Assembly (NCBI RefSeq): GCF_947623445.1
Contig: NC_135241.1
Location: 5,520,501 to 5,584,500, forward strand
Length of the DNA stretch: 64,000 nucleotides
Reading direction: 5' to 3'
Source: Clavelina lepadiformis
Lineage: Eukaryota; Chordata; Ascidiacea; Aplousobranchia; Clavelinidae
Below the pieces are notes generated by a model. That model ran no database searches. It was not told the origin of the DNA and was given only the letters and a program-made list of their open reading frames with translations. Each line of letters opens with the position of its first letter. Position 1 is the stretch's first letter. Made by a program: the position numbers and the translations under genes. Shown here piece after piece: positions 25,123 through 37,500 of this stretch.

Positions 25123-27596
25123 TTAGAGGTTCCGTAAACGCCACCACAATGATCTGAAAAACGCCAGCGTAAGAACCTACCTTATTATGATACACATACG
25201 AGCAAGAAATGATGATCTTGTTTGAATTATATTTCACCTTTTTTTAAAAAAGAAGTTGTTTCGTACTAGGCTATAGTTACTCTGAGGAAGTAGGCTACAG
25301 CAGTATTCAGCACCATATCTGACTGTTTATCAGAGCTGTTTTCAAGTAGCCTACTAATTTTGCTACTGGAGTACAAGTAGGCTACTTAAATTAAAAGACA
25401 TTTGAGTACAAGTATGGTGGTAGGCTATAATATGGTATGATAATTTAATCTTTATCATCGGACTGAGGAAGGTCTTTGCTCCACTTAAACCCGGCAATGA
25501 TTTTTCATCGCTCGAGCCCCGGTTCAGAGTAGGCTACAAGTACCAGACCAGGTGGTAACTACCAAGTACTTAGCAGAGTTACTTGAGTACTTCAATTACA
25601 ATATAGAAATGAAGGTAGGCTATAATTTTTTTAATTTCTCTGTAATCAATTTCCGCTTTCGATCGAGACTATCGCGTTCTATCTCATAACACCTTTCATT
25701 TTTATACATATAGTAGCCTATTACTAGTAGGCCTAATGATCAGAAAGGTAATAGAGCGAAGAATGGATGAACGACCGTCGACCGATCATAAAGTGTAATG
25801 TAGCTTAAAGTTACAGTTTTATGAGCTTTTTTAAAACGATTCACTTAATATAGCCTACAATAACAAATCAGCTATAAAAATTGACAAACAAGTAGCCTAC
25901 CAATTCAAGTATTTAAAAAAAAACAATCAAGTAGGCTACACCCGAGTACTGGGAAATTAGTACTCGAGTACTTTAGAGTACAGTATCACAAAAATGGTAC
26001 TCGAGTATTCGAGTCAAGTTCTTTACTCCATTAATGCAGATCTGCTGTTTATTGCGTTACAATAAAGTTTTTCAGAATCTTCAGAAAATTTTGGTGGTGT
26101 ATGCTAATTGCCAACAGCAGTTCGACTCCATCCTCCCCCAGGTTCAATGTGCGTTCAGAAAATTTTAATGTATTGAGCTCTAGTCAGTTAGGTTTTCCAA
26201 AAAATTGGCTCAAACTGGTATAAGCGTCCAGGTTTGACATTCTGTTTTCAAGACAAGTGTTACAAAAAACACAGCTTGTATTAAGATTTCTATGCCATAC
26301 TTATTTGGACACTACCATGACGTCTTGCAGGAAACAAAAAGAACCTTTACTGCGATTTGCGTCTTGCCACTCTTGTAATTTTCGTTTCATGTTGATGTTT
26401 TGGATATAGGAGGCCTGTCTGTTGTCTTTCCCTTTCGTTATGTAAGAAAAAGTTTTTTTTGGGAGAAAGAGGAACCACAAACAATAGAACAAGGGAAGAA
26501 TATTCCCAGTAACGAAGAAAATATTTCCTAAACCTAGTTATAGGTTAGCCCTAGGTCTATATAGGCTATATAATAGACCACATATTTTAATATGAAATAT
26601 GCCTAGATATGCAATAGCCGCATACTTCAGTTCGGTAAGGCTTTCTTCGGAAAATATTTAGAAGCTTGAGTTTGGTGTGATCTATCTGCCTATGGACTAA
26701 ATAGGTGGTAATTTAGGCTTGACATAAAAAGTGAGAGTTGTGGTCGGCGGCCCCGACTAGAAAGTACGGTAGTTTTTTGACGAGAACTTGTGCATGCAAA
26801 TACGCAAATTTTGGCCTGATGGTGTGCACTGAAGCCTTAGTTTCTTTATTATGAATTGGTGTGAAAATCAAAAAGTTTGGTGTGCGCATTTGTGCGTCGA
26901 GGTGCGACACTTACCACTATGGTTGGTGGGGATTAGTTTTCGATTATTTTAGTATTATGACTTCTGCGCGTTCATAGATTATTGTAGTTACTTCCGTAGA
27001 TTAGTATTGTTCATTTTCAGATGCCAGATTAAAAAGCTTGTTAACTGAGCTGAGGATGCAAGATGAAGTTTACATCTTTTTGTTGCGGAATCAATTTATT
27101 GACTGCCAGTTATTGATTTTGGAAAAAGCTACTTCAGTAGTTCATGGCTAGTCGACTATGCAATTGGTATTTTTCTACCTTAATAATTCCGGCAGCCAAT
27201 GTGGAAAGCACAGCGTCAAGAAATCGTGCTTGCAAAGACGCAAATTTTGGTGTTCAAATGGCCAGTGTTTTTTATTTATTTTTTATAAATGGGCATGAGG
27301 ATAAAAAAGCTGATCGGATGAATCTTGTGCATGCAAGTGCAACAGTCTTCACTCTGGCCGACGGCCAGTGAACTAAACATTTATTTTACTGGTCACCAGT
27401 TATCGAAGTAGGAAAATATGAATACGGTAAATAGCAATTACGCAAGTCTGTTAATTGAAATCTATGATATATGTGCTAATTATCAACTTAAAATGACATA
27501 CTAAAGTATGAATTAACCTAAAAATTATCCTCTTCAACTTAAACTCTCACCTCTCATAACTAGATTACCTCAAAAATACATATAAATAAAAAGATA

Positions 27597-27690
27597 GTCT
27601 ATCATATCGGCAAGATTCAAACTCAAAATCTCTAGCATTTAGGCTTAATCGCTAACCACTGCGCTACCGGATTTTTTTTTCACTTCTGCA
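27597..27690 (-). repeat. tRNA-derived SINE
   Basis: On the minus strand CCGGTAGCGCAGTGGTTAGC (27670-27651) is a near-perfect tRNA 5' part with A box TAGCGCAGTGG at 27666-27656. The B-box-like AGTTTGAATCT lies at 27623-27613. The arms do not close as a functional tRNA, so this is a SINE head. Ends are approximate. Confidence 0.7.
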
Positions 27691-27820
27691 AAACAAGAGT
27701 AATAAACCTATCAGCGGAAACCTGCTGGTCACAGTATTGTGCTTTTGCAACTTCAGTAAACGGACACTAGTAAAATAGTCACCTTGTATGTACGATCAAG
27801 TGCTTTCTACTGTTATATAC

Positions 27821-27825
<5 letters not shown>

Positions 27826-27866
<41 letters not shown>
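27826..27866. repeat. (TA)n microsatellite
   Basis: An uninterrupted TA dinucleotide run about 750 bp upstream of the APP start codon. Confidence 0.95.
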
Positions 27867-27871
<5 letters not shown>

Positions 27872-28578
27872 TCTTGATTATCATTACAAAGATTGTGTGT
27901 TAAGTTTATTTGTTGCTAGTTACTAAAAAATGTGTAGGATTCATATTGGGCTGTTTAGATGTATATACATATACTGAGAGCAAATTGATAAATTAATAGA
28001 AGTTTATACAAATGGTCAAAACTCAATTAGCAGTGTTGCTCTTAAATGTAAGTTAGGTTATAACAAAGTCAAACACTGACTAAAAGCATCTCCCAATGTA
28101 TGATTTTACATTTTTGTACAGATATATAGTGACCATATTTAATCTTTTAATGTTGTCCGATTATTATTACTGCAATCGTTTCCAATATTTACATCCATCT
28201 GAGAAATTATTACATCTATGCAATCAAGTTAAATAGATCTAATAATGTGCATGTGTTAGTAGCTGCTGTATTATATATGGCACTTAGACTAGTTGGTCAA
28301 TTTAGAGCATAATGTAATGTTTTTAATATTTGTCAAGTTTTCAATTCGATGACAACATTTATCTCCCCTGACTAGTATGATATTTAGGTATATTTAATGC
28401 TCTTGTGCATTTAGATTTGTGCCTGTAAAAGTCGTAGTTAGCCATTGTATGTATTTGTTTCTTCTGTTTAGAAAGAAATATTTTTGTTAGTTTGATTACA
28501 GCAAATACTTCTACCTATTTGTTATATATAAAAATTATAATATATTAAAATTTCAAAGAGGAGGAGCAGAAAAACAAG

Positions 28579-31500
28579 ATGGTTTTTCAATTTTGGACTT
28601 TGTTATTTTTGATTGGTGTCTCTTTTGCTGAGGTGAGTTTATATGTGTTTATGGTTTTATTGTCACATATATACTGGTACCAATAAGCTCAGTTTTGTGA
28701 ATGTTGTTTTATCACGCCTTTACCATAGTCTATGTCACAGCCAAGACAAAAGAGCCATGTTAAGGCTTTATATACAACTCATCATATTCTATATAATTAC
28801 CGACTTTTGTGCTAGTTATGTTAATAGCATTTGGGTGTAATGATATAAATGTTTAATACTAAATGTTATATTATGTTTAAATATCCTCTACATATTGCTG
28901 GAGCTTGTTGCTATATTTGGGCAGAAGTAGTTTCCTGTTTTCTCTGCATTGGGCAAGACGCATGGCCCAGACCAGCACAATTCATGAATCATAGCCAGAT
29001 ATGTGTGCATAGTTTTGTATGTATATAATATATATATAGTACCACAATTTTGCTATAATTTTCTTCTACTTCTTGGATATCCTCCAGATTGTCCAAAATG
29101 AAACATCATCATTGAATTTAGTTACAATTGTTTTTGTTATAAGCTTTGGTTTTCAGAAGAATTGAAAATTTCCAGCCCAACCTGGTTGGTTGTTTAGGTT
29201 TTCAACGTCTATATTTCGTCTTTAAGCAATATATATTTTGTTTTTATTCTATTTCCACTTCAAAGATGTTGATACTCTATCTGTAATTACAAGTGCTAGT
29301 ATTCTGAGTTAAATGAGTGTTTTACTTTTCTGAAGGAAAGACAATTCCTATTTTTAAACTTGGTACATATGTATGTTTGGTAATCAGGAATCACTGATGT
29401 TCTGTTAAGCTTCTGTTAAGCAGCTAGCTAGCTAGCAGTGTCAACAGAAGTAGAATTTTTATTTCCAATAATGGCAAATCTTGTTTTAAATTCCATTTTT
29501 AGTTTGTTTTTCACAGGCTGCGCATGCTCATATTTATTAAATTGCAAGTGATATGCTATTATGTTTTTATGTCACATTGGTTGAAATCTAAGGTATATAT
29601 AAGTAGTGCACAGACTTAGGTAAGTGGTAAAATATCTTTGTGGTTCATATATGGTCAATGCTAAATTAGTCTAAGACCTGCTGAGGTTGCAGAGGTTAAG
29701 GTCCAACGACCATTACTCAGTATCATATAACATTGTTTAAACAGCTTGCCTTCCTGTGAGACAATTAATCAAATAAGGTATATATTTGATATATATCATG
29801 CATCATAAAATCTTTTTCAATTAATGCAGCAACTTTCTCTTCCTGTTGAATTTTATTTGGTGGAGTTTGTAACGATGTTGTAAAAGAGGAAAGTTCTAGT
29901 AACCTGATTCAAACTAATCTTAGTAATCTGGTTACGGGATATCAATTTTTACATTTTTGAAGGTGCCTTTCTCCTGTCCATGTCAGGTGACGCTTGGGCT
30001 TTGTTAGGCTTGAAAGCAATTTTGCTTCCAACCAGTTGGAAATATATGTAGCTTTAGTTTCCTTTCCACATGGTACTTGGTCTATTCAATGTCTTGTAAT
30101 TTTGTTTGTGGAAATCATGCAATGTAGGCTAGTGCTGCAAAGAAAAAACTTATTCAAATTAAAGTTTAATACGTTAAAACAATTGAATTGCTCTTGAGGG
30201 TTTGTCAATTCTCTTTAACCCTGAAATATCCTGCTGTTATGTCTTCTTTCTTACTCTTGGTTATCATCATATTTATACATGTTATCATTTTATATACCTC
30301 CCATTGAGATTTGTTGACTGATCCTTAATATTTATAAGGCCATTTATTTGGGGTAATATAAGCTGTACTGCTCATAAAATATGGCATGCCATGTGGTGTT
30401 TATGTGGTAATCAAGGGATTGTAACTTTCTCTGAGAAACTCATTCAGGCACATGACTAAGCTTTTAGTAGTTACTGTAATCAAATAACAATTACTCCTGA
30501 GAGAGTGCTTAATCACAATAATATGTTGCCTGATGTGTCGATCAAATGATTGGTCATCACTGGTGCCATGCAAAACTAGCTATTTGATAGATCCTTCATG
30601 TGTACCTAAGAAACCCATTGTTTGTCATATTACTTCATTTTTGTTTATGGTTAAATTACTCATTTAATATATTTGAAGTATTGGTCACCCAGGGTAGATG
30701 AGATTTAGTTTGACAGAATGGTCTGTCTAGAATCCAGACTTATCTGAAATAGGAGATTATTACTGGTATGTTTCATGAAGTTATTTAAATTCCATATATT
30801 TTTCTTCACTTGAATGAGTAGCATCATTTTTCACATAACACAGCACATTCATACTAATACATACCAGTAGATGGAAATATAAAATGTGAAACATATGTCG
30901 TAATTTGACCTTGTTGGGTGATTCAGGTGACCAAACAATGTTTTTAGTGCCATCTATGTCCATGAAATTGTTTTATTAACTATTTCTTTTAGCCTTGAGA
31001 GGGTACTTGAGTTCCATCAATTAATTATTTAACACTTATATGCGAAATCAAGTGAACTAGTTAATGTGTAGAACTGTGTCGGTTTATTGCTATTCACTGT
31101 CATTATTTTGTTCTATTACATTAGCTAACTATGATAATCTTAACACCAACATGACCATTAATGTGCAATCGGTCCTTAAAATGCATCAGATTTAGTTAGA
31201 TTTACACGTTGTTATACATTTAACGCTCTAAGTATTTTCTTTGTCATATAGATTAAAGCCACCAGTCAAGACAGCTTTGTGCCAGCAATAGCTATGGTCT
31301 GTGGCAAAAACACTCAGTATCGTGGCCTTTCTACAGGAGAATGGGTTACAGACCCGACTGGCGAAAAGGACTGCATGGATACACCTGAAAAAATATTGGC
31401 CTATTGTCAAGAGGTATTCATAGCTGTATTCTATTCTTTTGCTATTGAAGTGCATTCAAATGACATTATAGATAAATTAAAACGAATATAGTCAAGTGGG

Positions 31501-34500
31501 GCAAAAAAATGCAAAATTGACAAACTTTTGATTTTCTCGCTAAAAAATCGGCCAAAAAGTCAAGTTTTACCCTCTATTGATCAATATTAATATTCCATTG
31601 ATGTATCCAAAAAATTGGAGCATTATGTTTATTCTTTTTATTTTTATCGAATATTTTGTGTTGCTCTTTTTTCCCCAGTGTTTGGGGCAATAAAAACCAT
31701 GCTCGGGGTAAAAAAAAACAATCAATTTCGACAGCAAATTTTGTTTATTAAAAGCAACACAAAGCAGAAGAAATAGCAATATATACAGATGAGGATGAAA
31801 CTGTAACATCTTGTTCAAACAAACAAAAAAGTTTATGCATTATGAAGTCCATATTTGCTTAGGAACACAAATTTTTCTTTCACTTCCTCTTCTTCGGCAA
31901 AACCAAAATATGATTTTGCACGTCCGACAGAAGTTAACACTGCGGTTGAAGGACCCCAAAAACAATTTTCAACGGTGACTATATCTATGTCTTCCTTTGT
32001 TTGCCAGTCCCAATACACTGCATCTTCTGAAGTTGATTTCTTGTCCCAAAACTTAAATTCAGCTTACTCAATTTTTCCATCAACCTCGTCTCTGAAGACC
32101 TTCAGAAGTTTTCCCCAATAATATGTTTTTGGCTTCTCCCAAAACACTGCAAAGTACTTTCCAACTTGCTTTTTGTTTATTTCCAATTTAAATTTTCTCT
32201 TTTCTTTCTTCTGTTCGTTTACACTTTCTTCAGTTACATCTCTTCTCTCTTCCTCTACATCTTCCATTCTAACAGCTGTGTCTTCTCTTGTTTTGTCATT
32301 CATTTCTTCAGATTCATCGTCAGACTCTTCTACCATCTCATCCTCTGTATCTACTCTCCTCATGTCTTCATCCATTTGTCTTTGAATTTCCCGCTCCATC
32401 CTTCTTTCTATTTCTTCCTCCTCCTCCAAGTCCAGTGAATTTATTTCTTCATCATCGTCTGCGTTCCTTTTCCTTCTCCCAGCTTTTCTCTTTTTTGCAA
32501 TTGTTCCATTTGCTTCAAAGTTTTCAACTTGCTTGTTAAATTCTTCATTTGTTAAAATGCTTCCATTCATCTTCACTCTTTTTTCTTTTTTTCTTCTTGT
32601 CATTTGTTTGTCGTCCCCTTGATTTTAACACACTTTCTATCGAAACCGATTCATCTTTTGACACAAGCCGTATTTCATACTTCATCCCTTCGGGAGCGTG
32701 AAGTTGCAACTTATTGATGATTTCCTTTGTTGTTCTGATCCGTGATTGTACTGTGGTGCTCGTAGACGGTGTGAAAACAGCTTAAATGTTGCGGATTGAT
32801 GAGGTGGATGGCATTTCTTCCACATTACTTGACCATTCAGTTTCCTGAGGACTGGTCTTTTCCAAAATTGGATTGCCTTCTTCATCTTTTGGAGAAACAC
32901 AATGCTACCAGGACTGGTTAAACTACTACTGAACAGAGACTTTTGAAACTGGTAAATGCTTACAAGAAGGTGAAGCTTTTGAATAGCTATTTGGCAGGAG
33001 TTCAACAAAGTGGAATGGTACATAAATCAATTAACTACAAAGAACAACACAAAATGATTGGAGAGTAAAACTTAACGCTTAACTTCACTCGCTTAACTTA
33101 ATTTCAAATGAATCATCAGTACATTAGGATTAATGTATTTACTAGAGATCAGGAAACTGAGGCAATGCAAGTAAAGCATTAAAGTGGTAGTTTAATTCCT
33201 TATAGCAACCAAAATCGTTCTAAAATGAAAGTTATTAAAGATGGGGTAAAAAAAAACAAGCACAGGGAAAATAAAAACAACTGTCTTTTTTTGCCCCAAC
33301 ACATTGTGTAGTTTTGGGGTAAAAAAAGACAACATAAAATAGAATGAAAGGTTAACAGCAATCAAAATTGAAGTACTGGAGTACAATCACACTAAAATAT
33401 CATGTAGATACACATAAAAAAATTGTGATTTTTAACCATCGTTTTCGATCCACAAAAAGTTTAGTAAAGAGCAAAAAAAGTTTTTTTGGACCGTTTTTGG
33501 GTCAATTTAGTGATTTGCATAGTTCCTGAAGAGTACTTACCTCTAGACCTGTATTGTATGTTAAAAAACTATGCAAATAAATGATGTTTCTAACCATGCA
33601 AAGCTTTTTCAAAAAAATCATTCTTAGGGGGAGTTGGGGGGGCTGTCCTTTTTTACCCCAAGTACCCCTATGTTTTTTTTTGCCCCAACTGACTATATCT
33701 CTTTACTTATGCAAATTAGCCCTTTTATAGAAGTTTGTTGTTTAAAGAATAAGGAAGAATGCATACCAGATGTCGCCCATCAGTATAAGCTTCTATTTAT
33801 TGCTTTGTGTTTTATATTTTTGAAAATTGAAAATTTTATTTGGTCTGATGGTACCTTTAGGTTTACCCAGACCTTCGTATAACCTCCACTGAAAAAGGTA
33901 CCAAAGTAAAAGTAAATGCTTGGTGTGCTCTAGGAAACCGTGGACCAAAATGCAAAGGCCATGCCCATTCTGTTACTCCATTCACTTGTGTTGGTAAGAC
34001 TTTTGAATAATGCATGTTAATGTTGTGTCGGGTATGTGTTGCTTTCATATTGAACATTGCGCCTTCAGAGAGTGAAATGTTTTTGTATTCAGACTCTTGT
34101 TTGTGTATGGATACATACTGCCACAAATTCAATATCTGAAAACATTGTATTCTGTGCAGTCATACACTTTTTCAGGACAATTATTTATTTACTAAACGTC
34201 TTTAACAAAGTGGTCTTTAACACTGTCACACATGTTATTGTATTGTGATCAAAGCTAGTCATTATAGTGTTGAGAGGTCTTTGAGAGACACCTCACAGGA
34301 GCCATTAAGACATTCACCTGAATTACTATACCAAATCCTTAATTGCATTACCTTGTATTACAGTTGGCCCAAATGAGGCACCTGCGCTAACCGTACCTTC
34401 AGGCTGTTCGTTTCAACATGTTAAAAACAGCTCATTGTGTCAAGACCGCAATTACTGGGTAAACGCTGCGCATGAGCGATGCCAGGATATGGTGAGTTGG

Positions 34501-37500
34501 CAAATACCTCATAGAAAAAACATCCTATGTTATTTATAGGTATATGGTATTCATTTTCTTAACAACATAGGAGGTTGTTTGTCTAGCATGAAATTTGATA
34601 TCACCTTGCTCCCTTAAACACATTATTTAAACAATTTCCTCTTTATCGGAGAGTTTTCATCAGTTTAACCCTTGAATTGCATGAATACGGAAACTTCAAA
34701 TTAAGCACATATCTTTGTATACATAAGAAAGTGAAAGAAAAAGGAATTAAAGAAGGTTTCTGTTATTTTAAAAATGGCATTTTTATATGGCAACAATAGG
34801 CAGGCCACCCTGAAGCCTAAAGCGAAACACAGTGTAGAATAACAAAGCCCATAGAAAGGAACATTAGAAGATTTTATTTCTATTTTTCATTTTCTTTGAA
34901 TTATGAAAAGTGTAAGGAAATGATATATTTGGTAACAGCTGTCCAATTACTTTACTTTGCTTGCATTGCAATATCATGGATCATTCTCTCATTTAACGGG
35001 GTGGTGTCAACAATGAAAGTTTGTGACTGACACAATGATGGTAAATAACCACCAGACTAATTTTTAAGCTACGCTACTACACTAGACATGTACACCAATT
35101 ATCAGAACTTTAAACAAACTATTCATATTTTGACATTTTTATCGTAGATATAACTGGGTAAAGTACATTATTAGCTTAATGCTCTGTTTTTATATCTCAC
35201 TCAAGACCTTAATTTTTATCTTAAAAATTCTAGGATTTGAAATGGTTGGTTAATTGAAAAAAAAACTATCGGTGTTTTAGAACAGATACCCGACCTATTG
35301 TATAATGTTGATCCCCATATCGTATCACCAAGACATATTGCCTTTTGGAAAATCGATCATTGCCATTTTATCAAGTATTTTATTGTCTCTATCCATTTTA
35401 CCACAGCTAAATGAAGAGCAAGTGTTTGTACAGTGATGGCTTCTTATTGATTGCTCATTGACAACTGCCTTTTTGCCCTAGAAGCATAATGGAACTCCAC
35501 TGATCTGTTGTTAATTGGACTAAATTATATTTCTGATCTTTATCTATTGTTCCATCTAATTCTAAACCATTACCAGGCAGGCCAAACCTGCATCGATTTT
35601 GCCACGTATGGTAAACCTTGTTGTAATCTTTTTTTCAGGAAATGGAACTTCAAGATGGCTATACTCCAATAGAAGAATGTGCTACGTCTGCATGGCATGG
35701 AATTGAACTTGTCTGTTGTCCAGACATGGTAGTTCCATCTAAGAAAAAAGCTGAATCAAAGCCAGTTCCAAAAGCACGTAGGTTTTCTTCAAATGATTTT
35801 GCCAATTTGTGTAGCATTAAAATGTTGCCAGTTTTAGTTCTCTTCAAACTTTGCCAACTAAGTAGAAAACTTCTCACACTAAGATCGCTGGAACTTAAGA
35901 TAATCTCGTCACCTATCACCTTATTTTATTTTGATACGTTACGATTTTGATTTTTTGATATGTTTTATAAAATAAGTTGGTAATACTTTGATAAATTATT
36001 CAGTACTTATGTATACTTTAATACCTACATACATTTAATAGATTGCTTTCTTATTAACGTTAGTGAATGGTGTATTTGTGTTGAAAATCATATCATATCA
36101 TCATTTTTAGGAACCGCATGTTATGCCTTTGGCAAGTTTACACTTGTAAATAACTTTATTTCAGCTTTGGACCCAATTTGTTCTCTCCCAAAAGTTATTG
36201 GTATGTGCAGAGCAGCATTCCAGGCATTCTATTACAACACTGAGAGTGGCCAGTGTGAACATTTCATCTATGGTGGGTGTGGTGGAAATGAAAATAATTT
36301 CCCCACCATGGGAGATTGCATGAAAAAATGTCATGTTGATGGTGAGTGTAGCACAGCATTTTGGTTCAGGAAATCCTGAGCTAAACTGTAAACTTTTTTG
36401 CTAAAAATAAAAAGCTATATTATAAATATTTGATTTAAATCAACCAATATTTCAACTTTTTATCGAGGTGTGGCGACTTCAACATTTTATCGAAGTGTAT
36501 TTCAGCTATACAGTTTCCTCACTAACTAACTAGTTGGCAGTTGCGAATTAAAACTGTTAACTTCTCAAATTATAATGGTCCTTTTGTTCTTCTCTGGTAC
36601 TTTTTTGTTTACTATTATGATCGTTTTAATTTTTCTCCACTTGCAACAGATCCACTCTTAGATTTGTCGATATTTCAAGGCCTTGGCCCAGTTATGTTGG
36701 GTAATCCCCAGAAACCAGAAACACAAGGTTAGAAACTGTAAAGATTCTGAATATCGCAGCGTTAAACAAATTTATTTTGTAGCTTTAATTGATGATTTAC
36801 AATTAAGTTGTTTTATTCCTTTTGTTAACTTGTCACACATACAGGTGTTGTACATGCCGTAACTGGCCAATTGTTAGATATTTTTATCATTAATGTAATA
36901 GACCTGCAAAGTTAGTAGGGTTCCAGTATTTTACACAATTTCTCTTAAACCCATGATTGTTTTTTCATTTTCAGAATCAACAACTACTGAAACTACTACG
37001 ACCACTACCACATCATCAAAAAATCAGTCACCGGTTTCTTACTTTGACACAGGTTTGGACCCCGAAAATGAACTTGAACTTTTCATGAACGGTAAAATGG
37101 ACCAAGTGAAACAACATCAGGCAAAATTGGCTCAAGTAAGAAAATCTGATTCAATACTTTCTTCATGTATTTTTTACATCAGATGCAATGAATATGTCTG
37201 ATGCGATGGTGAATTTTTCACTCTTACTCTTAGCTATGAATTACGTGGAGCAGATTACAATAATAGTCATCAGCCTTAAGGCTATAATCAGCATGCGCAA
37301 ATACCTACTATGGATTCGAGTATTAAACGTTTTCAACCTCCTGTTGACTATCATGAACCTCATTGGCATTTAAGTTTTGAAATATGAATTATGTTTTGTC
37401 ACACCCAACTCAGTTTCAGTTCCAGGAGCCCTTCAAGACACATTGATACCTCATATAGTCCATGTTTTTGTTCCTCTACCATGTTTCTGCCTTTACTACC

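Larger units (their letters stand above)
23709..28578. other. Repeat-rich intergenic region between protease copy 2 and APP
   Basis: No supportable exon was found. After the copy 2 3' UTR there is a hAT-like terminus (25078-25122). A stretch at 25259-25990 is rich in GTAGGCTAC and in AGTACTCGAGTAC-type palindromic motifs. A tRNA-derived SINE (27597-27690) and an AT microsatellite (27826-27866) follow. The right end must contain the APP promoter, but no core motif is evident. Confidence 0.6.

Noticed and set aside
32166..32539. Plus-strand Ser/Phe-rich open frames in APP intron 2
   Set aside because: They are the complement of the Lys/Glu-rich transposon relic, which is the more protein-like strand.
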